A program made the translations under genes and the position numbers. Positions 50,060 to 61,323 of a DNA stretch of 64,000 nt are shown here, piece after piece (position 1 is the stretch's first letter; each line of letters starts with the position of its first letter). The notes under the pieces were generated by a model. That model made no database searches. It was not told the DNA's origin and saw only the letters and a program-made list of their open reading frames with translations. Origin of the DNA: Lingula anatina (Eukaryota > Brachiopoda > Lingulata > Lingulida > Lingulidae); the NCBI RefSeq assembly GCF_001039355.2, contig NW_019775635.1:263885-327884 (forward strand), read 5' to 3'.

Positions 50060-50205
50060 CAGGAGCGGATCCAGAGATATTTTCTGACAGTATTCCAAAT
50101 TATCTGTGTTGATCCATCCTCCATTTTTGATTGTCTTCCAACAGAAAAAAAATAGATACCTGTCACTGTAAACTTTAAAATCTTTAAAATCTTATTCCGT
50201 CCCTG
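50060..50205 (-). mobile_element. Dispersed MITE-like element, member 2 (minus orientation)
   Basis: Reverse complement of the 50358 element with an internal deletion. It starts CAGGAGCGGATCCAGAGATA and ends near CGTCCCTG. It lies about 150 bp from member 3 in the opposite orientation, so the two form an inverted pair. Confidence 0.75.
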
Positions 50206-50357
50206 GTTGATGTTGATGTTAAGGCCACAGAGAACAGTAAGTGGAGGGAGCCAGCTCATGTAACTCTTCTTTCTCTGCTTGCCCTCCCATCAGAGCAAAG
50301 AATTTCATCAGCTGTGTTATCCACTCAAGAGTTACAATAATTATAGTTTCTTAAAAC

Positions 50358-50524
50358 CAGGGGCAGATTTAGGCAGTCTTCTGGGTCTTCCGGAAGACGG
50401 TCAGATTTTCAAGTTTACATGGACAGGTATCTAATTTTTTCTGTCAGAAGACGGTCAAAAATGAGGATGGATCAACAAAGATAATTTGGAAGACTGTCAG
50501 AAAATATCTCTGGATCCGCCCCTG
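50358..50524 (+). mobile_element. Dispersed MITE-like element, member 3, intact ends
   Basis: A 167-bp element with perfect 7-bp inverted ends CAGGGGC / GCCCCTG, flanked by AAAAC on both sides (50353-50357 and 50525-50529), a possible 5-bp target duplication. Internal motifs GGAAGACGGTCAGA and AGAAGACGGTCAAA are related direct repeats. CAGGGGC ends resemble hAT-type elements, but an 8-bp duplication is not seen, so the superfamily is open. Confidence 0.82.
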
Positions 50525-50794
50525 AAAACAGCAGCTATATTAACACATTACCATTCCAATACTGATGTGTCTAAAGCAAAATTTAATCTAAAAATATGAA
50601 TAAAAATATTTGAGTGGTAACATCTCTGAGTCTTGCTGTTATTTGAAGAAAATATTATCTTAACTTTAACTCTGAGCTATTTTGATATCTTCTCTTTTTA
50701 TGATATGCACTAGAGCCAGATAATTTTTTTTTTTTTTTGGCAAATATTGCAAACTTCTGATTTAGATTAAAACTGAGGATTGTAAGAATGAAAT

Positions 50795-50795
50795 G

Positions 50796-50838
<43 letters not shown>
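50795..50838. repeat. (AAT)n microsatellite
   Basis: About 14 AAT units; the minus-strand frame reads as poly-Tyr and is not a gene. Confidence 0.97.
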
Positions 50839-50839
<1 letters not shown>

Positions 50840-51240
50840 CGAAAAGATAATTTTGATGAAATATATTGAACACTCCCTCAGATTTGAGTAAAATGGGTGA
50901 TAGCTTGTTTCACATCACTGCCTTTTCTTTCTTCAATTGACAGACAAACTAATATCCTTTAAAAAAATCAAGCTCGACCATACACACGAGCATTTACAAT
51001 TATAACATATGAATATTGGAAACCCGTAGCCATAAATCCTCTAGGGGCAATGGGAACATTTTGAACCATGGAATCAATAATGATGTGACTCCAATGTCAG
51101 CCATTGGCTGGCATAGACCAGCAACTCTAATGGCGTGTGTCAAACTTCATTCTCTTACAGTTGGTGCCATTCAACTGAGCCCCAATGGAGAGGACACCAA
51201 GTTTTCTACAGTCCATAAAAGCAAAATATGCCAATATGTA

Positions 51241-52454
51241 AATATGTACTTTATTTTGGATTTATGAGGCATAGGACATCTTTTGTCTTTTTTTGCCTTT
51301 TAGTCTCTCTCTCTCTCATGACAAAGAACCTAGCTTAATTACTCCCATAGATATCAGGCCTAGTCAGGCATCTTAGGGCACCTTCTCTCTCTCTTTCTCT
51401 TGATTTCTCTCTCTCTCTCTCTCCTTTTTCTCTCTCTTTCTCTCTCTTTCTTCCTCCCTCTTTCTCTCTCTCTCTCCCCCCCTCTCATGACAAAGTTCCT
51501 TCCTGCCATAGACCTCTGGTCCTAGTCAAGTATTTAACTGATTGCCTCAGAAGACAGGCGTTAGGCTTATATTCTATAATAAATAACCCACAGTCTGAAG
51601 AGAACTTTTGATAAATTGCATACAATAGACCAGTGAAAAATGAATAAATGTTGATTATTTATAAATCAAGTAGGTGATTTATTATCTAGAATGATCTGCC
51701 TACAGACTTCACGGCATCAGATTCGTTATGCTTTTGTGGAAAAGGCTGGAAAAATCATCAGTGACTGGTAATTTGTGACAGTAATCTAGCCGAGATGATA
51801 TTGTCAGTCGAGAGAATCACATGCTTTGTGCTGCTTCAGTAGTGTCACGCCATAACACACTTTGCGATAACTTGCCATAAACTAACACTAGGAGTACGCC
51901 AGGACTAATAAGAGTATTATTTAGTGCCTCCATCATTAATCCTGACAGAGATCAAGGCTATATGTGGGTAATGGTTGAAAGCAGTAAAAAAAAAAAGCGT
52001 GCATAATTTTTTATATGTTATTGTCAGCCTTAATACTTTGAAACCTGGTGGTATATGCTGTCAGTTGTAGGCTGGTATATGTCTATAGATTTCAGCATGA
52101 GTTATGTTTAATATAAGTTTGGTGAGGGAATTTTAAGTTGATTCACACACAGGCTGGATATGTACTAATCCCACTGTGTATCACGCAAATGGGAGAGGAA
52201 AATAAGTTTTTGATTAATTATAACAGAGACAGAAAATTGCTGATCATCTTGAACCCTCTTCTTAATAGATGGCTGTCAGTATTTTATGAGCCAGCCATTG
52301 AAAATGTGTCAAGGAATTTAATCCATGCAGTTATGAATTGATTATTGTAGGGGGAGACGTTAATCAAACTGTATCACGCTTGGTGTTTGAGCATTATATT
52401 TACACTACATATAATCGCTATTATATATAATGGGCTTCGATCACACTATGGGGT
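51241..52454. repeat. Haplotype block, piece 1
   Basis: Matches 52491-53672 with about 2-3% differences, and its last 802 bp (51653-52454) appear identical to 55085-55886. It includes a CT-rich tract (about 51303-51486). No gene is seen. Confidence 0.93.
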
Positions 52455-52490
52455 NNNNNNNNNNNNNNNNNNNNNNNNNNNNNNNNNNNN
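52455..52490. other. 36-N gap
   Basis: The only multi-base gap in the window, flanked by directly repeated sequence. Confidence 0.99.
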
Positions 52491-55083
52491 AATATGTACT
52501 TTATTTTGGATTTATGAGGCATAGGACATCTTTTGTCTTTTTTTGCCTTTTAGTCTCTCTCTCTCTCATGACAAAGAACCTAGCTTAATTACTCCCATAG
52601 ATATCAGGCCTAGTCAGGCATCTTAGGGCACCTTCTCTCTCTCTTTCTCTTGATTTCTCTCTCTCTCTCTCCTTTTTCTCTCTCTTTCTCTCTCTTTCTT
52701 CCTCCCTCTTTCTCTCTCTCTCTCCCCCCCTCTCATGACAAAGTTCCTTCCTGCCATAGACCTCTGGTCCTAGTCAAGTATTTAACTGATTGCCTCAGAA
52801 GACAGGCGTTAGGCTTATATTCTATAATAAATAACCCACAGTCTGAAGAGAACTTTTGATAAATTGCATACAATAGACCAGTGAAAAATGAATAAATGTT
52901 GGTTATTTATAAATCAAGTAGGTGATTTATTATCTAGAATGATCTGCCTACAGACTTCACGGCATCAGAAAAATCATCAGTGACTGGTAATTTGTGACAG
53001 TAATCTAGCCGAGATGATATTGTCAGTCGAGAGAATCACATGCTTTGTGCTGCTTCAGTAGTGTCACGCCATAACACACTTTGCGATAACTTGCCATAAA
53101 CTAACACTAGGAGTACACCAGGACTAATAAGAGTATTATTTAGTGCCTCCATCATTAATCCTGACAGAGATCAAGGCTATATGTGGGTAATGGTTGAAAG
53201 CAATAAAAAAAAAAGCGTGCATAATTTTTTATATGTTATTGTCAGCCTTAATACTTTGAAACCTGGTGGTATATGCTGTCAGTTGTAGGCTGGTATATGT
53301 CTATAGATTTCAGCATGAGTTATGTTTAATATAAGTTTGGTGAGGGAATTTTAAGTTGATTCACACACAGACTGGATATGTACTAATCCCACTTTGTATC
53401 ACGCAAATGGGAGAGGAAAATAAGTTTTTGATTAATTATAACAGAGACAGAAAATTGCTGATCATCTTGAACCCTCTTCTTAATAGATGGCTGTCAGTAT
53501 TTTATGAGCCAGCCATTGAAAATGTGTCAAGGAATTTAATCCATGCAGTTATGAATTGATTATTGTAGGGGGAGACGTTAATCAAACTGTATCACGCTTG
53601 GTGTTTGAGCATTATATTTACACTACATATAATCGCTATTATATATAATGGGCTTCGATCACACTATGGGGTAGCTAGAAGAGCTTTGCCGTCCAGGGGT
53701 TCAGTCATAATCTGCAATGACCTTGAGGGAACTTTGCGGCTAGATAACTTTCATTGGTCAGTCTGAAAGGTGCAAAGTGCAGTGGTTTATCAAATTTATC
53801 TGAATGGTCAGAACTGGTCAGTTTACCCCAATTTTGGACCATCTGCAGGGGGTAATGGGTGAATTATCTAATTTGGCTCCAACTGGCATTAATAGGACTT
53901 TTTTGGCCAGATGTTAAGGATGAATTACTTCAGCCAATGGAAATGAAACATTGGATTGTTTCATTGTCATACACCGTTTCATCATCAAGTTGGTGAAAAA
54001 ATTATGAATTTCTGTGTACTAATGAGGCCAAACGCTGACACTTATGTTAACCAGTAGTATCAGTTATTAGACTTTGCTGCATATATGCATCTGGAATCTG
54101 GATGGTGCAATGCATCGCACCAGAGGCAAATGTGTAGGCACATATGAAGTTGGCAAATTGTCTACAGACTGATATCCATCATTTGTATATATATATAGAA
54201 ACCTTGGTTCACATTTATCAGTAAATGTGTATATAGAACAAAGTAGACATTCATCAGTAAAATACATATATATATCTAGAGAGAGAGAGCAATACACAGG
54301 CTGGAGTCTGCAATGGATAAGACTGAGGCTGAGTAAATAGACAGATAAGGGTGGTCTGAGAGTTTTTGGGATAACGTTACCTACCGTCTGCACTAGAAGT
54401 AGCCATGCCTATTTAATATGAAGACTGGCTGTTGATTTCATTACCCTGTGCATAGACTGGTTCTTTGGACTATTCAATGTCAGAAGGCCCACTAATGGCA
54501 TAAATGGAAATGTTTTATAAGGATGCAATGGAACAGGCAATCTTGAACAACTGGCAGTCTACCAGTGAGCACAAGTGAGCACTACTTTCAAATTGTCAGA
54601 AAAAAATATTTTCTCAGAAAGTTCCGGGTCTGAGTATGATTATTTTTTTGGTACGTGTGCAGTTTCTGGAATAAGTCTACTCAATTCTTACAAGGCAGTA
54701 ATTAATTTATGGGCTGTGTGGGATAATTCTGATGGTGTCATAAGTGGTGCCAAGTTACTACTAACATAGCAATTTTCAGGAGTACAATCCCTGCAGGAGG
54801 CAGTTTTTTTCTCCCACATCTAAATAGTGTAATCCAGATGTGTGTACTTAAAATGCTACCATATTATATAAGTGATTTTTTTTTTTTTTTTTTGCTTTTT
54901 TCTTGAAAGCAGAGATGCCTCTTCCTGTGGCAGTTTTACATAAGATCATAAATCAACGGATTTCAGCCAGTTGGTTGTCATGGCAACTTGTGTAATTCTT
55001 GCACTGTACGGGATAACCTGGAAAAGACTTATTTGTTAGGGGGTTCTATCTCACTAACTCCAATTCTTATATCTGGCACTTTT
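52491..55083. repeat. Haplotype block, piece 2 (alternative allele)
   Basis: Its first part repeats 51241-52454 and its remainder repeats about 55887-57306. It lacks 28 bp present in pieces 1 and 3 (after CACGGCATCAGA near 52970) and carries its own variants, for example ACAGACTGG where the others read ACAGGCTGG. No gene is seen. Confidence 0.93.
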
Positions 55084-55084
55084 N
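55084..55084. other. Single-N contig join
   Basis: One N between the end of piece 2 and the start of piece 3. Confidence 0.95.
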
Positions 55085-57306
55085 GATTATTTATAAATCA
55101 AGTAGGTGATTTATTATCTAGAATGATCTGCCTACAGACTTCACGGCATCAGATTCGTTATGCTTTTGTGGAAAAGGCTGGAAAAATCATCAGTGACTGG
55201 TAATTTGTGACAGTAATCTAGCCGAGATGATATTGTCAGTCGAGAGAATCACATGCTTTGTGCTGCTTCAGTAGTGTCACGCCATAACACACTTTGCGAT
55301 AACTTGCCATAAACTAACACTAGGAGTACGCCAGGACTAATAAGAGTATTATTTAGTGCCTCCATCATTAATCCTGACAGAGATCAAGGCTATATGTGGG
55401 TAATGGTTGAAAGCAGTAAAAAAAAAAAGCGTGCATAATTTTTTATATGTTATTGTCAGCCTTAATACTTTGAAACCTGGTGGTATATGCTGTCAGTTGT
55501 AGGCTGGTATATGTCTATAGATTTCAGCATGAGTTATGTTTAATATAAGTTTGGTGAGGGAATTTTAAGTTGATTCACACACAGGCTGGATATGTACTAA
55601 TCCCACTGTGTATCACGCAAATGGGAGAGGAAAATAAGTTTTTGATTAATTATAACAGAGACAGAAAATTGCTGATCATCTTGAACCCTCTTCTTAATAG
55701 ATGGCTGTCAGTATTTTATGAGCCAGCCATTGAAAATGTGTCAAGGAATTTAATCCATGCAGTTATGAATTGATTATTGTAGGGGGAGACGTTAATCAAA
55801 CTGTATCACGCTTGGTGTTTGAGCATTATATTTACACTACATATAATCGCTATTATATATAATGGGCTTCGATCACACTATGGGGTTGAGGAGCTTTGCC
55901 GTCCAGGGGTTCAGTCATAATCTGCAATGACCTTGAGGGAACTTGGCAGCTAGATAACTTTCATTGGTCAGTCTGAAAGGTGCAAAGTGCAGTGGTTTAT
56001 CAAATTTATCTGAATAGTCAGAACTGGTCAGTTTACCCCAATTTTGGACTATCTGCAGGGGGTAATGGGTGAATTATCTAATTTGGCTCCAGCTGGCATT
56101 AATAGGACTTTTTTTGCCAGATGTTAAGGATGAATTACTTCAGCTAAAGGAAATGAAACATTGGATTGTTTCATTGTCATATACCGTTTCATCACCTAGT
56201 TGGTGAAAAAATTATGAATTTCTGTGTACTAAAGAGGCGAAATGCTGACACTTTCTGTTAACCAGTAGAATCAGTTATTAGACTTCGCTGCACATGTGCA
56301 TCTGGATAATGCAATGCATCACACTGAAGGCAAATATGTAGGCACATGTACAGTGTATATGAATCTGGCAAATTGTCTACAGACTGTTATCCATCATTTG
56401 TGTATATATATAGAAAGCTTGGTTCACATTTATCAGTAAATGTGTACATAGAACAAAGTAGACATTCATCAGTAAAATGCATATATATCTGGAGAGAGAG
56501 AGAGCAATACACAGGCTGGAGTCTGCAATGGATAAGACTATAGGGCTGAGTAAATAGACAGATAAGGGTGGTCTGAGAGTTTTGGGATAATGTTACCTAC
56601 TGTCTGCACTAGAAGTAGCCATGCCTATTTAATGTGAAGACTGACTGTTGATTTCATTACCCAGTGCATAGACTGGTTCTTTGGACTATTTAATGTCAGA
56701 AGACCCACTAATGGCATAAATGGAAATGTTTTATAAGGATGCAATGTATCGTGTTCAGAATGGAACAGGCAACATTGAACAACTGGCAGGCTACCAGTGA
56801 GCACATGTAAGACTACTTTGTCAGAAAATTTTTTTTTTTTTTGCTCAGAAATTTCTGGGTCTAAGTATAATTATTTTTTTGGTACGTGTGCAGTTTCTGG
56901 AATAAGTCTACTCAATTCTTACAAGGCAGTAATTTTTTTATTGGCTGTGTGGGATAATTCTGATGGTGTCATAAGTGGTGCCAAGTTACTACTAACTTAG
57001 CAGTTTTCAGGAGTACAATCCCTGCAGGAGGCGGTTTTTTTCTCCCACATCTAAATAGTGTAAGCCAGATGTGTGTACTTAAAATGCTACCATATTATAT
57101 AAGTGTTTTTTTTTTCTGCTTTTTTCTTGAAAGCAGAGATGCCTCTTCCTGTGGCAGTTTTACATAAGATCATAAATCAACGGATTTCAGCCAGTTGGTT
57201 GTCATGGCAACTTGCGTAATTCTTGCACTGTACGGGATAACCTGGAAAAGACTTATTCGTTTGGGAGTTCTATCTCACTGACTCCAATTCTTCTATCTTG
57301 CACCTT
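55085..57306. repeat. Haplotype block, piece 3
   Basis: Begins with the 802 bp that end piece 1, then carries a diverged copy of 53673-55083 with several small indels, then continues into new sequence. No gene is seen. Confidence 0.92.
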
Positions 57307-60161
57307 TTTTCCTGTCTTATCATTTGGTAAAGATAAAAAAAGAAAAGAGTTTGTCGGGATAAGTTACGGAAGAGAAGGCCACATCCCGCAGACTGATCTG
57401 ACAGATTGTAATACTTAGACCCAGGAAAGGATTTCATTTTAGTTTCCTGGTTGATAATTCAGCAGTATCTTTGCAGATAATTTTACCAATTAATGGGTGA
57501 TTTTTCTTATTCTCTGGATATTGGATCTTCATTAAAATGTACTGTTCCTGAAACCTGATTTTTCTGGGTGCACACAGAGACGTCTGCTCTAGGCACAATA
57601 TCAAAAATCCAGCCAGTCATTTTTAGCATACATTAGGAGTCATGTTCAAGGAGCATCATTTTTTATTCTGCAGCCGGATGATTCTGCATGAACACAATTC
57701 CAACCCCCATCATACACAGGGGACCGATATTCATTCAAGCGCATTCACTTTTGGAGGGTAGAATGCAGCCTCAATAGGCACACAGTTTAACTAGGCCTTC
57801 CAGACCCGTGCCTCTTACTTTCAGCCCTAATTCTGTTTTGTTAACGTTACATCATATTTGAAGATTTTCTGGGTCAAGGTGAACCCTTGATACAAGAGGA
57901 GACTCCAGGGTGCCAGCTGCAGCTTATCTCCTGAACTTGTGTAGACATATATATAAAGAGTGAAAGATTGTGCGGTCTGAATCTTACCACAGGGAGTAAG
58001 CTATTCAACACAGGTATTTTATGTGGTGAGATTTAGCACAGCTACAACTACTTCAGAATTGACTGTATCTTTTTTATCTTCACACACAAAAAAAGGAAAA
58101 TCCTGGATTTATTAGTTCTGTCATTAAGGCAAGGCAGTCATCGCGAGATCATAACTACAGTGTTTTAATTGCAGCATCAAATGAGGGAAAAACTCAGGTG
58201 GTGATCGGATAGCGTGACCTCTGTTGACATGAGAGGTTCCTGTACGCTTTAAATCCTGCGTGTCCTCATCAGACTAGGGTCATTATATCTGGGGACCGGA
58301 GCAGAAAGAGGGTACAGTAAGCACAGGTAGAGATGCAAACCCTGGGTGAGGCATTGAGGAGAGTTAGAAGATTATAGATAATAGGATCTGTCTGCCTTTC
58401 ATATATATTGTATAGAGGAACAGTTTACGGTCATAGTCATGAGGGATCCATGTCTTGGTGATATTGTAAAGAATAATTGATGTATCCTGTGTATTGACGT
58501 GTAGGCGTTAATGCATGTTGCAGTATTGGATGGACAGATCAACAACTGCAGAATTCATAGATTTTTACGACGAGATAAACAAACCATTGGTGTTCGATCA
58601 TCTGTTTTGAGCATGAAACAAAAACTATGATTTTTTCATGTATCAAATGGACATGTGTGACTTTGTTTCATTATCAAAAAATCACAATTGGACATTTTTG
58701 AACTTTGTGCCTTGATAAAACCAGTAGTGAGCTTCTGTTTTTGTACACAGTCGGGTGTACTTTGTGCTTGAACAATCAGATGCATATGTGCATGTTCTTA
58801 AACCAGTGGTGCAGCGCTGACTTTACATGTATTGGAGTTGAAACTCCGGGCCCCGGCTACATACTTATTTTCAAGAGATATATACGTATATCATTGGTAA
58901 CAGTTCACCATGTACATGATCGTGTTATTGTCGCAGAATGATATCTGTGGGTGAAGTGAGGGTGACATTTACAGAGGCACAGTGACAACAGCGGGAAGGG
59001 AGGCGTCTTCATGCAATATCATTGGTGCTGCATGTTTGAATATAAATACCAGTGATCATTTCAACGGAGGATGTTTTCCTGAGAAATCCCGGTGACTACC
59101 AGCAGAGTTTGTAGAACAGACTCACTATAAGGCAGCCTTACTAGGTTCCACGGTCTGACTGGTGGTCAATTTTTCACGTTCTACTGCGTATGGAATATGT
59201 ACATGTTTTTACACTGTCGGATTTTTTATTTTTGTGCAGTGAGTTTGAGTGTCTATGCACTGGTGGTAAATGTCCCGCAGAGGCAATTACGACTGTAATT
59301 ACCAATAGATAATTGGACATTTAGCTGCCGCATGGACTATTTAATCTAAAGAAATTGCCTTAGGTGGCAAGATAGCGAAAAAGCTGGAACAATGATTCTG
59401 AAATTTTAATGTTTGTAATGTCACTGTCTGAAATTCTTTTCCTGCTTTAGAGCAGTTATGAAGTGCTAAAATTCAGGATGTTTCTGAAATAGTTGAAGAA
59501 TATCAAGGTAGGGTTTTTGAATGAAAAAAAAAAAAAAAAAAACAAACCTAAAGCAAGAACGGGATGTTTGAAACCAAATGATATCATGGTATGACAGAGA
59601 TGCTAACCATGCTGTCTAAAACCATTATTAACTGAGGTTCAAAGATGCGATGAGCTATCAGTTGTATTATATAAAGCTGGTGGCACTGTGGTATCATCAG
59701 CTGTTTTAAACAACGCCAACGTCACCGTTGCAGTGATACAGTATAACGCAAGGGGCTGTGGTTTTCCATGAGGTAAAACGTGTACTGTATCAAACAGCAT
59801 GCGAGTTGTGTAACCATGCATTGCTGCAGAACAGTCGTGATTTTAATTTTGTTCAGAAACCTTCCTACTGCTGCAGTGAGTATTAACTGAACGTCAGGGA
59901 GGTTCTGCCAGGCAGAAGATACTTTGCAATACATCATTCAGATTTTCACAATTTTGGAGGAATATTATTGAGAATACTGTGATACATTATTTCATAACGT
60001 GTCATTTACTAGACCACGCATTGGCAATTGCAGTTAACAGTGAGGGTTTCAAGACCTGCCACCCAAGGAGATTTCGGCACTTGGTGTAACACTCAGTTTT
60101 AAGCAACTTTAAAGATAAGGATAACAGTGTTGCCACTTGCTGTGGTATCAGAAACATCAAA

Positions 60162-60296
60162 ATGTCCGAGTCTAATTATAATTCACCGCGCTCAGTTCAA
60201 GTAGAGCCTGTTGTGTACAAACAGCGCACTTGGAGCGTTATGGATCCGATACATGAACACCACGAGGCGGAGCATCATGACGGGAATAGACCGGAG
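60162..60296 (+). CDS. Putative alternative first coding exon, 45 codons
   Basis: ATG (TCAAAATGTCC) opens 45 codons ending AGA CCG GAG|GTAAGA, a good donor in phase 0. The peptide begins MSESNYNSPR and contains VVYKQRTWSVMDP (18-29), whose RTWS is a basophilic-kinase-like site recalling the RRHSW of PDE4D3 as I remember it. It ends in a His/Glu cluster (HEHHEAEHHD, 31-40). It is the most downstream ATG exon in the window. No shared downstream exon is identified in the remaining 3.7 kb, so the body of the gene probably lies beyond 64000. A tandem 104-bp repeat starts 43 bp after the donor. Confidence 0.68.
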
Positions 60297-60338
60297 GTAA
60301 GAACGCCATTTTGAAAATCTTCGACCTTTTTTTTCTCC

Positions 60339-60546
60339 ATTATTGCAAATTTCATTCACTATCATAGGGTACTGGTAAGCAGTGATAAATGTTCAAAATT
60401 GCAACCCTTGAAGGGTTAGAAAAATAAGGATATTTTGCTTCGATTATTGCAAATTTCACTAGATTAGGATATGCAGTGGTGAATATTCATAATTGCAGCC
60501 TTTGAAGGGTTAGAAAAATACGAAAATTTATCTTCTTTTCATGGGA
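60339..60546. repeat. 104-bp tandem pair
   Basis: Two units starting ATTATTGCAAATTTCA (60339 and 60443), each ending near TTGAAGGGTTAGAAAAATA, moderately diverged, in the intron just after the 45-codon exon. Confidence 0.85.
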
Positions 60547-61266
60547 TATATAATTATATCATAGAGTAGTCAACAGTATTCCCAGGGAACACTGTAATGG
60601 AAGATATACTGCATTTGTTGGTATCATTCTGAATTGGTAATTCTTCCAAGAGGAATTGAAATGAAATGGTTGCCTTAAATTTATGTAGATTAAAGACATC
60701 TATTTGAGATCAAATTAACACAGTCATATTTCAATCTATTTCTAGATTTACAATATTTGTCAGTAAGTGATCACTTAAGTTGGTCATTTTTTCTCTCTTC
60801 AGTAATGACAAGCTATAATGTATTTGAACTCTACATACTAGCAATTATATTTGGAAGTAAAGGTTAAAGCTAGTTGTGTATCAAAATAGCTATTTACCTT
60901 AAAATACAACATACTCTTTATTGCTACTTGAAAATAGTTGTAAAATAGAATGAGACTTCATATGAGGGTTGACTTGAAGTGAAGCTTTTATTTGATGTGG
61001 CAAGTTTTGAAAACATTAACATACCAGTACTACTATATGCAAATCTGTGAGTTAACATGGTTTGTCCATATCTTTCCATATACCTGTATGTAAAATACAA
61101 AAAAAAAAAAAAAAAAAAAAAAAGACACCTGACGTGGTGACTGATTAATGAAGGATTTTGCTAAAATTTTCAGGGTACATGTAGGTCAAAAATGAGCTAA
61201 GTTAGAACTGATCAGATTGATTTTGGCGGTGATCCATTAATTAATTTATAATTTGAATTAAGGTGC

Positions 61267-61323
61267 CTTGGCGGAGGTCTGAGTTCTTGGCGGAGGTCTG
61301 AGTTCTTGGCAAAGGTCTGAGTT
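61267..61323. repeat. 19-bp minisatellite, three units
   Basis: CTTGGCGGAGGTCTGAGTT three times, the last with AAA for CGG. Confidence 0.93.

Larger units (their letters stand above)
43494..60161. other. Intron-like DNA, no gene seen outside listed repeats
   Basis: Between the 20-codon and 45-codon exons no coding segment could be supported. It contains a three-member dispersed element family (44.1, 50.1, 50.4 kb), homopolymer tracts, microsatellites and the multi-copy haplotype block at 51.2-57.3 kb. The last 2 kb (about 58-60 kb) is richer in G+C and may include promoter sequence for the 60162 exon. Confidence 0.55.

Noticed and set aside
51016-51267. 83-codon + segment with low AT content and an internal CTCTTACAG acceptor-like site
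   Set aside because: No ATG start, no clear donor, no recognised protein.
57330-57418. Short tail-like frame (GREGHIPQTDLTDCNT then stop) after a pyrimidine-rich stretch
   Set aside because: The acceptor is ambiguous, the segment is short and no second copy exists to test constraint.
6713-60296. Naming the gene as PDE4, PRKAG or Kv-beta
   Set aside because: Only architecture and loose motif similarity support any of them; no catalytic or conserved domain lies in the window.
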